A DNA stretch of 64,000 nt from Staphylococcus sp. M0911 (GCF_003491325.1 NZ_CP022881.1:310001-374000); one strand, 5' to 3'. Positions 1-10,702 are shown, numbered from the stretch's first letter. Numbers and translations: made by a program. The notes: generated by a model from the sequence alone, not told the origin.

Positions 1-1412
1 AGCATGGCTTGAAATATGGTGATAAAGTATTAATCATGATGCCTAGAGCTATAGCTACATATGAATTATATATCGCAGCATTAAAATTAGGTATTGCCAT
101 CATTCCAAGTTCTGAAATGTTACGTACCAAAGACTTACAATATCGAGTAAGCCATGGTGAAATTGATGCAGTTATTTCATTTGGGAAATTTATTAAGGAA
201 TTTGAAGGTTTAAAAGAATATCAAAACCTTACTAAATTTATTGTTGGTGATACACATCCAGATTGGATTTCAATTGAAGAAGAAAAAGCCAATGCAAGTG
301 ATGAATTAGAAGCGGCTGATACTTCTCGAGAAGATGTTGCTATTTTATCATACACGTCTGGTACTACTGGTAATCCCAAAGCTGTTACCCATACACATGG
401 CTGGGGTTATGCTCATTTACAAATGGCGCCTAAACATTGGCTATGTATTAAAGAAGATGATCTTGTTTGGGCTACTGCAGCACCAGGTTGGCAAAAATGG
501 GTATGGAGTCCATTCTTATCAAGTTTAGGTTCAGGGGCAACAGCGTTTGTATATAACGGTCGTTTTAAACCAGAAACATATTTAGAATTATTACAAGAAT
601 ATCAAATCAATGTTTTATGTTGCACCCCAACTGAATATCGTATGATGGCCAAATTACAAAATCTAGATGATTATCATTTAGAACATCTGCATAGTGCGGT
701 GTCAGCGGGTGAACCATTAAACAGAGAAGTCGTTGAACAATTTAAGAAGTATTTTAATATCACGGTGAGAGATGGGTATGGTCAAACAGAAAGCACATTA
801 TTAATTGGCTTCTTAAAAGACACAGCATCTCGTCCAGGTGCAATGGGTAAATCCATTCCAGGTAGTTACACAACCATTATTGATGATGATGGAAATGAAG
901 TAGAACCAAACGTCAAAGGTAATATTGCTGTGCCGTTAGACTTACCAGCACTATTTAAAGGTTATTTCAAAGAACCAGAACGCACTGCAGCTGCAAGATT
1001 AGGCGACTACTATGTGACAGGTGATTTAGCTCATCAAGATGAAGATGGTTATTTCTGGTTTGAAGGTCGTAAAGATGACATCATTATTAGTTCAGGTTAT
1101 ACGATTGGACCTTTTGAAGTTGAAGATGCACTAACTAATCACCCTGCTGTTAAAGAATGTGCGGTTGTTGCAAGTCCACATGAATTAAGAGGTAATATTG
1201 TTAAAGCATTTATCATTCTTCAAAATGGATACACAGGTGATGACGAGCTAATTAAAGAGCTTCAAACATTCACAAAAAATGAAGTAGCACCTTACAAATA
1301 TCCACGTGCTATAGAATTTGTAGAAGATTTGCCAAAAACAAATTCAGGTAAAATTAGACGTGTGGAATTAAGAGACGCAGAAGTAGAAAAATATAATCAA
1401 GAACATGAATAA
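1..1412 (+). CDS. mbcS: Acyl-CoA synthetase, AMP-binding (MbcS-like), 5' end outside the window
   Basis: This enzyme activates a carboxylic acid with ATP and CoA through an acyl-adenylate. The reading frame is open at the window edge (first full codon at 3), so the N-terminus is missing and the internal TTG at 9 is not a convincing start. The P-loop-like AMP motif SYTSGTTGNPK lies near residue 115 of the visible part, GYGQTES follows, then the YYVTGDL hinge region and the C-terminal KTNSGKIRR with the catalytic lysine. About 470 residues are visible of the roughly 530 usual for the family. Its place beside an Mqo/Lqo gene and fda matches the S. aureus locus I recall for mbcS (branched short-chain acyl-CoA synthetase). 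Substrate is inferred from synteny; medium-chain acids are an alternative. Confidence 0.85.
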   Translation, partial: HGLKYGDKVLIMMPRAIATYELYIAALKLGIAIIPSSEMLRTKDLQYRVSHGEIDAVISFGKFIKEFEGLKEYQNLTKFIVGDTHPDWISIEEEKANASDELEAADTSREDVAILSYTSGTTGNPKAVTHTHGWGYAHLQMAPKHWLCIKEDDLVWATAAPGWQKWVWSPFLSSLGSGATAFVYNGRFKPETYLELLQEYQINVLCCTPTEYRMMAKLQNLDDYHLEHLHSAVSAGEPLNREVVEQFKKYFNITVRDGYGQTESTLLIGFLKDTASRPGAMGKSIPGSYTTIIDDDGNEVEPNVKGNIAVPLDLPALFKGYFKEPERTAAARLGDYYVTGDLAHQDEDGYFWFEGRKDDIIISSGYTIGPFEVEDALTNHPAVKECAVVASPHELRGNIVKAFIILQNGYTGDDELIKELQTFTKNEVAPYKYPRAIEFVEDLPKTNSGKIRRVELRDAEVEKYNQEHE

Positions 1413-1424
1413 AATATAAAGTAT

Positions 1425-1464
1425 AAAGAACCTGAGCATTGAATCTATGCTCAGGTTCTTTTTT
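1425..1464 (+). terminator. Rho-independent terminator after the acyl-CoA synthetase
   Basis: An AAGAACCTGAGCAT arm pairs with ATGCTCAGGTTCTT and is followed by a T run, 12 bases after the stop codon. Confidence 0.9.
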
Positions 1465-1561
1465 AATTAGTATGACACATTGTTTGTGATTATATGGCTA
1501 AAACAACTATAGGTTTTTAGCACAAATATTTAGATAATTTGTGTCAAAAATAAAAACTATA

Positions 1562-1575
1562 CGTAATCGTTTTCA
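1562..1575 (+). promoter_or_regulatory. Candidate CcpA site (cre) upstream of ppdK
   Basis: CGTAATCGTTTTCA matches the usual cre pattern TGWAANCGNTNWCA at 13 of 14 positions; only the first base differs. It ends 8 bases before the proposed -35, a position compatible with catabolite control of a gluconeogenic gene. The role is inferred. Confidence 0.55.
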
Positions 1576-1583
1576 TATCATAC

Positions 1584-1636
1584 TTGTATTTTTCTTTTTA
1601 TTATGACATACTCAAAATTAATTAGTATGACATAAT
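1584..1636 (+). promoter_or_regulatory. ppdK promoter with paired CcpN-like boxes
   Basis: TTGTAT (1584-1589), 17 bases, then CATACT (1607-1612) is a plausible promoter. TATGACATACT (1602-1612) fits the B. subtilis CcpN consensus as I remember it (TRTGHYATAYW) at all 11 positions, and TATGACATAAT (1626-1636) fits at 10. The first box covers the -10. With its flanks the pair is also an imperfect inverted repeat (1596-1612 against 1624-1640). A third TATGACA lies at 1471. Confidence 0.5.
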
Positions 1637-1654
1637 AAAAAGAGGTGCTTACTT

Positions 1655-4285
1655 ATGACAAAATTGATTTATGCATTTGATGAAGGACAAAAATCGATGA
1701 AAGACTTACTAGGCGGAAAAGGTGCCAATTTATCAGAAATGAAACGATTGGGTTTACCTGTTCCGGACGGTTTTACAATTACTACAGAAGCTTGTATAGA
1801 TTATTTAAAACAAGGTGAACGTTTATCTGACGATGTAAAGGCACAATTACATAAGCATTTAACAGCCTTTTCAAATAGAACAGGTAAATCTTTTTCATCA
1901 CAGGATCACTTATTACTTGTATCAGTACGTAGTGGTGCGAAAATATCCATGCCAGGTATGATGGATACCATATTAAATTTAGGATTAAATGATGAGAATG
2001 TAGAAAAACTTGCCACTAAAACAGATGATGCTCGATTTGCGTATGATTGCTATCGTCGTCTATTACAAATGTTTGGCGATGTTGTTTATGGCGTAGCAAT
2101 GACTCATTTTGATACATATTTTGAACAATATAAAAAAGAACATCAATATGACTCTGATGCTGATATTACTGCTGAAGGGTTAAAAGAAATTTGTGAACAA
2201 TATAAAGATATTTATTTAGAACATGGTCACCGACCCTTTCCTCAAGATCCGCTTCAACAATTAGAAGAATCAATTGAAGCTGTATTTAAGTCTTGGGATA
2301 ATGATCGTGCTCGTGTCTATAGAGATTTAAATGAGATTCCACATGATATTGGTACAGCTGTGAACATTCAGGAAATGGTGTTTGGTAATAGTGGTGAACG
2401 AAGTGGTACAGGCGTGGCATTTACTAGAAACCCTGTGACAGGAGAGAATCAATTATTTGGAGAATATCTATTAAATGCTCAAGGTGAAGATGTCGTAGCA
2501 GGTATTCGTACACCAAAGGATATCGATACATTGAAGGAACAAATGCCAGACGTGCATCAACAATTTGTCAATGTGACGAAACAATTAGAAACGCATTATA
2601 AAGATTTACAAGACATTGAATTTACAATTGAAAATGGAAAACTGTATTTATTACAAACGCGTAATGGTAAGCGTACAGCACGAGCAGCTATTAAAGTAGC
2701 CGTTGATTTAGTTAACGAAGGACTCATCACTAAAGAAGAAGCTGTCACACAAGTTGATGTAAAATCAATTGAGACATTACTACATCCTAATTTTAAAGAA
2801 GAAGCATTAAAACAAGCGACGGTTATTTCGAAAATGGGGCTACCTGCAAGTCCAGGTGCAGCGACTGGAAAAGTTGTATTTTCAGCTGAAGAAGCTAAAG
2901 TTCAAGCAGAGAATGGTGACAGTGTTATTTTAATGAGACCTGAAACATCTCCGGAAGATATCGAAGGTATGGTGGCTAGTGAAGCTATCGTCACTACACA
3001 TGGAGGAATGACATCACATGCTGCAGTTGTCGCTAGAGGGATGGGGAAATGTTGTGTGACAGGTTGTTCTGATGTCGAAATTGATACAGTAAACAAAACA
3101 GTACATTACCCTAATGGTGATATGTTACATGAAGGGGATATCATTTCAGTTGATGGTAGCGCTGGAGATTTATATCTGGGAGAAATTGAAACAGTTAGCG
3201 CTGAACATAGTGATGAGTTCGAACAATTTATGGAATGGTCAGAAGAGATTGCACGATTACAAGTACGCATGAACGCAGAAACACCACAAGATATACAAGC
3301 AGGTTATCAGTTTAATGCTAAAGGCATTGGCTTAGTGCGTACAGAGCATATATTTTTCGGTGCGGAGCGCCTTGTGGAAATGCGTCGATTTATATTAGCT
3401 TCTAATTATGATGAACGTGTAGAAGCATTAAATAAAATCAAGACATATCAAATCGAAGACTTTGAAGCCATATTTAAATTGTCATCTGGGCGACCAACAA
3501 TTGTCCGCCTATTAGATCCACCGTTACATGAGTTCTTACCATCAACAGAAGAAGATATTGCTATGGTTGCAGACCAATTAAATGTTTCTACAGCACATCT
3601 AAAACGAAGAATCAATGATTTGAATGAAGTTAACCCAATGTTAGGACATAGAGGATGTCGCTTAGCTATTACTTACCCTGAACTTTATGAAATGCAAGTT
3701 GAGGCAATCATGACTAGCGTGTTTAACCTTAAAAAAGAAGGTATGACATCTCAACCAGAAATTATGATTCCGCTTGTGTCTACAGTTGAAGAATTCACAA
3801 CATTAAAATCACAATTAGTATCAACTATTCAGGATTTAGAGAATGCTATGGAAGATAAAGTACATTATTTGATTGGCACTATGATAGAAACGCCAAGAGC
3901 ATGTTTGATTGCAGACCAATTGGCACAACATTGTGACTTCTTTAGCTTTGGAACGAACGATTTGACGCAATTAACATATGGGTTCTCAAGAGATGATGCA
4001 GGCAAATTTATAAATGTGTATACTGAAAGTAATATATTACAGCTTGACCCTTTCCAAACGTTAGATCATGATGGCGTAGGTCAACTGATAGACATAGCGG
4101 TCACAAATGCTAAACGCGTTAATCCGTCTATTAAAATAGGTGTTTGTGGAGAATTAGGTGGAGATGCTAAATCAATACGTAGATTTAACCAATTGGACAT
4201 TGATTATGTTTCATGTTCACCATTCCGTGTACCTGGAGCAATCCTAGCTACAGCTCAGAGTCAAGCTGAAGAAAGTGAGAGATAA
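1655..4285 (+). CDS. ppdK: Pyruvate, phosphate dikinase
   Basis: The enzyme interconverts pyruvate, ATP and phosphate with PEP, AMP and pyrophosphate in the cytoplasm and can serve gluconeogenesis. At 876 residues it has the full family length. The N-terminal nucleotide-binding part shows GGKGANLSEM near residue 20 and SVRSGAKISMPGMMDT near 93. The phosphohistidine segment GGMTSHAAVVARG contains the regulatory Thr453 and catalytic His455, the numbering of the Clostridium symbiosum enzyme. GVCGELGGD near the C-terminus holds the active-site cysteine. The AGAGGTG ribosome site precedes ATG by 8 bases. The gene runs directly into ppsR, whose product controls Thr453. Promoter elements suggest CcpA and CcpN control. 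Confidence 0.97.
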   Translation: MTKLIYAFDEGQKSMKDLLGGKGANLSEMKRLGLPVPDGFTITTEACIDYLKQGERLSDDVKAQLHKHLTAFSNRTGKSFSSQDHLLLVSVRSGAKISMPGMMDTILNLGLNDENVEKLATKTDDARFAYDCYRRLLQMFGDVVYGVAMTHFDTYFEQYKKEHQYDSDADITAEGLKEICEQYKDIYLEHGHRPFPQDPLQQLEESIEAVFKSWDNDRARVYRDLNEIPHDIGTAVNIQEMVFGNSGERSGTGVAFTRNPVTGENQLFGEYLLNAQGEDVVAGIRTPKDIDTLKEQMPDVHQQFVNVTKQLETHYKDLQDIEFTIENGKLYLLQTRNGKRTARAAIKVAVDLVNEGLITKEEAVTQVDVKSIETLLHPNFKEEALKQATVISKMGLPASPGAATGKVVFSAEEAKVQAENGDSVILMRPETSPEDIEGMVASEAIVTTHGGMTSHAAVVARGMGKCCVTGCSDVEIDTVNKTVHYPNGDMLHEGDIISVDGSAGDLYLGEIETVSAEHSDEFEQFMEWSEEIARLQVRMNAETPQDIQAGYQFNAKGIGLVRTEHIFFGAERLVEMRRFILASNYDERVEALNKIKTYQIEDFEAIFKLSSGRPTIVRLLDPPLHEFLPSTEEDIAMVADQLNVSTAHLKRRINDLNEVNPMLGHRGCRLAITYPELYEMQVEAIMTSVFNLKKEGMTSQPEIMIPLVSTVEEFTTLKSQLVSTIQDLENAMEDKVHYLIGTMIETPRACLIADQLAQHCDFFSFGTNDLTQLTYGFSRDDAGKFINVYTESNILQLDPFQTLDHDGVGQLIDIAVTNAKRVNPSIKIGVCGELGGDAKSIRRFNQLDIDYVSCSPFRVPGAILATAQSQAEESER

Positions 4286-4286
4286 T

Positions 4287-5111
4287 GTGAAAGAACAACA
4301 AGCACAACAATTAACGATTTACATCGTTTCTGACTCTATAGGGGAAACAGCACAACGGATGATACATGCGACATTAACTCAATTTCCAGACTTAACCCAA
4401 ATAGAAATTAAGAAGTTCCCATATATTAAAGATGAAAATGAATTTCTTAATGTATTAGAATTAGCACATGAAAAAAATGCGATAGTGGTTACAACACTGG
4501 TTAGTGAATCCTTCAATGCACTTGGTCATCAATATGCAAAGGAACATCAAATATCATATATAGATTATATGTCGGAATTAATTACGATGATCGAGCAACA
4601 TACGCAATCTACACCGTTGATGGAAAGTGGCGCATTACGAAAAATGAACACAGAATATTTCAAACGTATAGAAGCCATAGAATATTCGGTGAAATACGAT
4701 GATGGTAAACACTTCACTGATATTGGAGAAGCAGACGCCCTAATCGTTGGCGTATCTCGAACGTCTAAAACACCATTGAGTATGTACTTAGCCAATAAAG
4801 GCTATAAAATAGCGAATATACCATTAGTGCCAGAAGTGACGATTCCCGAAAGTGTTTTCCAACATAAAGGGTTAAAGGTATTCGGTTTAACAGCAAGTCC
4901 TAATTATATCGCTAATATTAGAAAAAATCGTGCCGAAGCGTTAGGTATTTCAAAAACGTCAACATACAATAGTTTAGATAGAATTAAGAAAGAATTATCC
5001 TATGCTGAAGAAATATTCAATAAATTAAATGCCACCGTTATTAATACAGAATATAAATCTATAGAAGAATCAGCATTTTATATCGAGAAATTTTTACAAC
5101 AAAATGATTAA
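4287..5111 (+). CDS. ppsR: PPDK regulatory kinase/pyrophosphorylase (PPSR/DUF299 family)
   Basis: Proteins of this family inactivate pyruvate phosphate dikinase by ADP-dependent phosphorylation of the active-site threonine and reverse it with phosphate. The P-loop GVSRTSKTPLS lies near residues 155-165. I chose GTG at 4287, placed 6 bases after GAGAG and 1 base past the ppdK stop codon; an in-frame GTG at 4275 would overlap ppdK by 11 bases. About 274 residues is the usual length. Tight coupling to ppdK makes that enzyme the obvious target. Staphylococci generally also carry a ppsR-type gene beside ccpN elsewhere, so this may be a second, dedicated copy; the window cannot show that. Confidence 0.93.
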   Translation: MKEQQAQQLTIYIVSDSIGETAQRMIHATLTQFPDLTQIEIKKFPYIKDENEFLNVLELAHEKNAIVVTTLVSESFNALGHQYAKEHQISYIDYMSELITMIEQHTQSTPLMESGALRKMNTEYFKRIEAIEYSVKYDDGKHFTDIGEADALIVGVSRTSKTPLSMYLANKGYKIANIPLVPEVTIPESVFQHKGLKVFGLTASPNYIANIRKNRAEALGISKTSTYNSLDRIKKELSYAEEIFNKLNATVINTEYKSIEESAFYIEKFLQQND

Positions 5112-5383
5112 AGTATAATCAAATTAAATATTATTCCGCAGTGAATTAATGTGACATATATATAATTTCATGTATTTGTGGAAAAAATATAATCACCTTC
5201 TAAATCAATTTCTATTATTATAAAGAATAATAATTTACTTTTATCAATGGTTGATTTAACATAAGAATAGAAGACTAGTTTACGAGATGAAATGTTAGAA
5301 AAATTGTATTAAATCCTGATTTAGTCAATAAAATGCAATTTTAGTGGACTGGTGTAAGTATTTATTTTGGAGAGGTGAACAAC

Positions 5384-6883
5384 ATGGCAAAGTCTGACAA
5401 AAAAGACGTAATTTTAATTGGTGCCGGTGTACTTAGTACAACTTTCGGATCAATGTTAAAAGAAATTGCGCCAGACTGGAATATTCATTTGTATGAACGC
5501 TTAGACCGTCCTGGTATTGAAAGTTCTAACGAACGTAACAATGCAGGTACAGGTCATGCTGCGCTTTGTGAATTGAACTATACTGTTCAACAACCTGATG
5601 GTTCAATTGATATCGAAAAAGCGAAAGAAATCAACGAACAGTTTGAGATTTCTAAACAATTTTGGGGTCATTTAGTTAAATCAGGAAATATTGAAGATCC
5701 ACGCGCATTTATTAATCCATTACCTCATATTAGTTTTGTAAGAGGTAAAAATAACGTTAAATTCTTAAAAGATCGTTATGAAAAAATAAAAGCTTTCCCA
5801 ATGTTCGATAATATCGAATACACTGAAGATATCGAAGTAATGAGAAAGTGGATTCCGTTAATGATGAAAGGTCGCCAAAATGATGGTGGCTACATGGCAG
5901 CAAGTAAAATTGATGAAGGTACAGATGTAAACTACGGTGAATTAACACGTAAGATGGCACAACACCTTCAAGAAACTGATAATGTAGACGTAAAATATAA
6001 TCATGAAGTGGTTGATTTTACACGTTTATCAAATGGTAAATGGTCAGTAAAAATTAAAAACCGTAACACAGGTGACGTGTTTGAACAAGAAACGGATTAT
6101 GTATTTATTGGTGCTGGTGGTGGCGCAATTCCACTATTACAAAAAACAGGTATCCCTGAAAGTAAACATTTAGGTGGATTCCCAATCAGTGGACAATTCA
6201 TTGCATGTACCAACCCAGAAGTAATCAAACAACACGATGCCAAAGTATATGGTAAAGAACCACCAGGCACACCACCAATGACTGTACCTCATTTAGATAC
6301 ACGTTATATTGATGGTGAAAGAACATTATTATTCGGACCATTTGCGAACGTAGGTCCTAAATTCCTTAAAAATGGTTCAAACTTAGATTTATTCAAATCT
6401 GTAAAACCATACAATATTACAACTCTACTTGCATCTGCAGTTAAAAACTTACCATTAATCAAATATTCATTTGACCAAGTGATTATGACTAAAGAAGGTT
6501 GTATGAATCATTTACGTACATTCTATCCAGAAGCACGTGATGAAGATTGGCAAGTTTATACAGCGGGTAAACGTGTACAAGTCATTAAAGATACAGAAGA
6601 ACATGGTAAAGGTTACATTCAGTTTGGTACTGAAGTAGTAAACTCACAAGACCACTCAGTGATTGCATTATTAGGTGAATCACCAGGGGCTTCAACTTCA
6701 GTATCTGTAGCATTAGAAGTTCTTGAGAAAAACTTCGCTGAATATGCTGATGAATGGAAACCATTAATTAAGAAAATGATTCCATCATATGGAGAATCAT
6801 TAATTGAAGATGAACAATTAATGAGAAAAATCCGCAAACAAACTTCTAAAGACCTTAAATTAGGTTTCTATGGAGAAAAATAA
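5384..6883 (+). CDS. lqo: Malate:quinone oxidoreductase family, probable L-lactate:quinone oxidoreductase
   Basis: This FAD enzyme passes electrons from a 2-hydroxy acid to menaquinone at the inner face of the membrane. The dinucleotide-binding start ILIGAGVLSTTFG, the family block NNAGTGHAALCELNY near residue 50 and LLGESPGASTS near the end are all present. The 499 residues are full length. ATG at 5384 follows GGAGAGGTG by 6 bases; an upstream GTG at 5375 is part of that ribosome site. In S. aureus the homologue between the mbcS-like gene and fda is the one reassigned from Mqo2 to L-lactate:quinone oxidoreductase. The same neighbourhood here favours lactate over malate, but sequence alone does not prove it. 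Confidence 0.9.
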   Translation: MAKSDKKDVILIGAGVLSTTFGSMLKEIAPDWNIHLYERLDRPGIESSNERNNAGTGHAALCELNYTVQQPDGSIDIEKAKEINEQFEISKQFWGHLVKSGNIEDPRAFINPLPHISFVRGKNNVKFLKDRYEKIKAFPMFDNIEYTEDIEVMRKWIPLMMKGRQNDGGYMAASKIDEGTDVNYGELTRKMAQHLQETDNVDVKYNHEVVDFTRLSNGKWSVKIKNRNTGDVFEQETDYVFIGAGGGAIPLLQKTGIPESKHLGGFPISGQFIACTNPEVIKQHDAKVYGKEPPGTPPMTVPHLDTRYIDGERTLLFGPFANVGPKFLKNGSNLDLFKSVKPYNITTLLASAVKNLPLIKYSFDQVIMTKEGCMNHLRTFYPEARDEDWQVYTAGKRVQVIKDTEEHGKGYIQFGTEVVNSQDHSVIALLGESPGASTSVSVALEVLEKNFAEYADEWKPLIKKMIPSYGESLIEDEQLMRKIRKQTSKDLKLGFYGEK

Positions 6884-8443
<1,560 letters not shown>

Positions 8444-8479
8444 GAATATAAATAACGCATTATTAAAAAGGAGTATACT

Positions 8480-8800
8480 ATGTCTTATTATTTAGTGAAA
8501 TTTGTTCATACAGATATGAAAGGCTGGCAACAGCACATACGTGATCATGTTATTTATTTATATCAGCTCGTTGAATCTGGTGACTTATTAGTATCAGGTC
8601 CAGTCGAAAATGAAGATAAAAGCAAATTAGAGGCGTATTTAGTACTCAAAGCAAATAATGAAGACCAATTAATGTCATTACTCAAAGCTGATCCGTTTTG
8701 GAAAGAAGGATTAGTGGCAGATTATACGATAGAACAATGGACACCTATGTTTGGTAAGCCAGAAAATATCGAGATAACTAGTCCTATAGAAGAAGATTAA
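8480..8800 (+). CDS. YciI-like protein
   Basis: The 106-residue product has the YciI fold pattern: SYYLVKFVHT, a central RDHVIYLYQLVESGDLLVSGP block with the conserved histidine, and a WTPMF strand near the end. YciI proteins are small ferredoxin-like dimers whose substrates are mostly unknown. AAAAGGAG lies 9 bases before ATG. The gene follows bglA with no terminator between and is closed by a strong terminator, so the two probably form a unit, but a shared function is not evident. Confidence 0.8.
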   Translation: MSYYLVKFVHTDMKGWQQHIRDHVIYLYQLVESGDLLVSGPVENEDKSKLEAYLVLKANNEDQLMSLLKADPFWKEGLVADYTIEQWTPMFGKPENIEITSPIEED

Positions 8801-8807
8801 TTAATAC

Positions 8808-8848
8808 AAATGGTGCTATGAAAGGAAAAATCATAGTACCATTTTTTA
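8808..8848 (+). terminator. Rho-independent terminator after the YciI-like gene
   Basis: AAATGGTGCTATGA pairs imperfectly with TCATAGTACCATTT, followed by a T run. Confidence 0.88.
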
Positions 8849-8860
8849 TTTAAAATAATT

Positions 8861-8915
8861 AACGATATATCGTTGACTAATTTCGATATATCGTTTAGTA
8901 TATCGATATATCGAA
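8861..8915 (+). promoter_or_regulatory. Promoter with three palindromic operators for the PadR unit
   Basis: Three near-identical palindromes with core CGATATATCG lie at 8861-8874, 8882-8895 and 8902-8915, with centres 21 and 20 bases apart. TTGACT (8873-8878), 17 bases, TAGTAT (8896-8901) is a plausible promoter, so one operator touches the -35, one fills the spacer and one follows the -10. Binding by the adjacent PadR protein is inferred from position. Confidence 0.75.
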
Positions 8916-8934
8916 AAAAAGAAAGGTGATTAAC

Positions 8935-9513
8935 ATGTTTAATAGAAATAATAATCGTTTAAATAGAGGTATGAGACATTTTGAAGGATTTGACATGAAT
9001 AGAGGCCAAGGTAGAGGGCCAGGTCAGTTTGGAGACTTTAGACAAATGAATGGTAGAGATAGATTCTTCAAAAAAGGAAACTTACAATTTGTAATTTTAG
9101 AAATGTTAAAAGAGGAACCAAGACATGGTTATCAAATTATTAAAGATTTAGAAGAAAAATTTAAAGGTTTTTATTCTCCAAGTCCAGGTTCAGTGTATCC
9201 TATTTTACAAATGTTAGAAGACAGAGATTTTGTTACAATCACTAAAGATGGCAATAAAAAAGTGTATTCAATTACAGAAGAAGGTCAACAATTTGTTGAA
9301 GAAAACAAAGAAAATAGTGATTTTTCAGAACGCATGTCACAATTTGAAAATGTAGACTTTGAAGAAATGAAACAATCACGCGAAAAATTACATGATTTAT
9401 TCCATTTATTTATGAAAGCTTCAAAAGAATCTATGCAAGACAATGATAAAAAAGAACAGTTAGATAAGATTATAAAAGAAACAAAAGAGAAATTAGAACA
9501 ATTATCTAAATAG
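8935..9513 (+). CDS. PadR-family transcriptional regulator
   Basis: PadR proteins are winged-helix repressors that usually control a neighbouring detoxification gene and themselves. An Asn/Arg/Gly-rich N-terminal tail of about 40 residues precedes the DNA-binding domain. That domain spans LQFVILEMLKEEPRHGYQI to a wing around GNKKVYSITEEG (residues 45-120). A charged helical C-terminus (about 120-192) should dimerise. ATG at 8935 follows GAAAGGTG; an in-frame ATT at 8926 is not a start. The promoter carries three palindromes, strong evidence for autoregulation. The FAD monooxygenase gene starts 31 bases downstream and is the likely target. Confidence 0.92.
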   Translation: MFNRNNNRLNRGMRHFEGFDMNRGQGRGPGQFGDFRQMNGRDRFFKKGNLQFVILEMLKEEPRHGYQIIKDLEEKFKGFYSPSPGSVYPILQMLEDRDFVTITKDGNKKVYSITEEGQQFVEENKENSDFSERMSQFENVDFEEMKQSREKLHDLFHLFMKASKESMQDNDKKEQLDKIIKETKEKLEQLSK

Positions 9514-9544
9514 AGATATAGTTGTCGTGTAGGAGGTCTTTTCA

Positions 9545-10681
9545 ATGAAAAAACAAAGAATTGGAATTATAGGTGCAGGTCCAGGAGGATTAATGTTAGG
9601 TTTGCTACTTCAACAACAAGGACATGACGTTTCAATATATGAAAAAGCGAGTCCAGATTCAAATCAAAAAAGAGGGGGCTCTCTTGATATACATGAAGAA
9701 AGTGGCCAATTAGCATTGAAAGAAGCAGATATATTCGAACGATTCCAAGCATTAGCCCGTGTAGAAGGGGAAGATACACGTGTGCTAGGTAAAGATGGCA
9801 CTGTTTATTTTGAAGAAATAGGTCAAGGAACAGGCGATCGTCCTGAAATTGATCGAGGTAAACTATGTGATATTATTATTGAAAAGCTTAAAGAAGATAC
9901 GATTCAATATGGCTATACGTATCAATCTTTAACAGAATTAGATAATGGTAAAGTAACTTTACAATTTTTAGAAGATGAAGTGCAACAGTTCGACGTGGTT
10001 GTCGGTGCTGACGGCGCGTTCTCGAAAGTAAGAAATGATGTTGCACATGTAGATGTAACTTATAATGATATTTCAATGATTGAATTGAATATTGACGATG
10101 TTGTCAATAAACATCCAGACTTAGCTCAAATCAATAGTAATGGTAGCTTAGTCGCATTAGGAGATTATAAAGGTATATTAGGCCAGTTTACTGGTAATGG
10201 CCGTATTAAAGTATATGTTGCATTCCGCATGCCAAGTGAAAAGCTTGATGATTACAAAGCATTATCAGTAGGTGAGTTGAAAGAACAATTACTTGAAGAT
10301 TTCTCTGATTGGGATGAAGATCTTAAAAAATATATCAAATATGCTAGCGATGACGTGATGTGTAGAAGAATTTATAAATTGCCTATTGGTTTCAAATGGG
10401 ACAATCATCCACATATTACTTTAATTGGTGATGCAGCGCATGTCATGAGCCCATTTGCAGGTGAAGGTGTTAATATGGCGCTATATGATGCTTATTTACT
10501 AGCTAAATCTATAGAACGCAATGAAGATTTACAAACGGCATTGAAACAGTATGAAGAAGCAATGTATGAAAGTTCGGCACCAAGAGCACAAGAGTCACAA
10601 GATAACTTAGAATTAATGTTTAGTGAAAATAGTGCACAAAAATTTGGTGATTTTTTCAACCAAGCTTTTGATGAAGCATAA
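9545..10681 (+). CDS. FAD-dependent monooxygenase (PHBH/TetX-type fold)
   Basis: The product is a class A flavin monooxygenase of 378 residues that would hydroxylate an aromatic or polyketide-like compound using NAD(P)H and oxygen. The FAD motif IGIIGAGPGGLMLGLLL is at residues 6-22, and the second FAD motif LIGDAAHVMSPFAGEG near residue 296. The spacing resembles TetX-type tetracycline-inactivating enzymes, but that family also has many unrelated members and no resistance should be claimed. TAGGAGG lies 8 bases before ATG. The gene is cotranscribed with the PadR regulator and followed by a strong terminator, the layout of an inducible detoxification unit. Confidence 0.88.
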   Translation: MKKQRIGIIGAGPGGLMLGLLLQQQGHDVSIYEKASPDSNQKRGGSLDIHEESGQLALKEADIFERFQALARVEGEDTRVLGKDGTVYFEEIGQGTGDRPEIDRGKLCDIIIEKLKEDTIQYGYTYQSLTELDNGKVTLQFLEDEVQQFDVVVGADGAFSKVRNDVAHVDVTYNDISMIELNIDDVVNKHPDLAQINSNGSLVALGDYKGILGQFTGNGRIKVYVAFRMPSEKLDDYKALSVGELKEQLLEDFSDWDEDLKKYIKYASDDVMCRRIYKLPIGFKWDNHPHITLIGDAAHVMSPFAGEGVNMALYDAYLLAKSIERNEDLQTALKQYEEAMYESSAPRAQESQDNLELMFSENSAQKFGDFFNQAFDEA

Positions 10682-10702
10682 AAAATAAAAATGACATAAA
10701 GA

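Noticed and set aside
9545..10681. Calling the monooxygenase a tetracycline resistance gene (tetX)
   Set aside because: Only general fold motifs are shared; the family is broad and no diagnostic TetX residues can be verified by eye.
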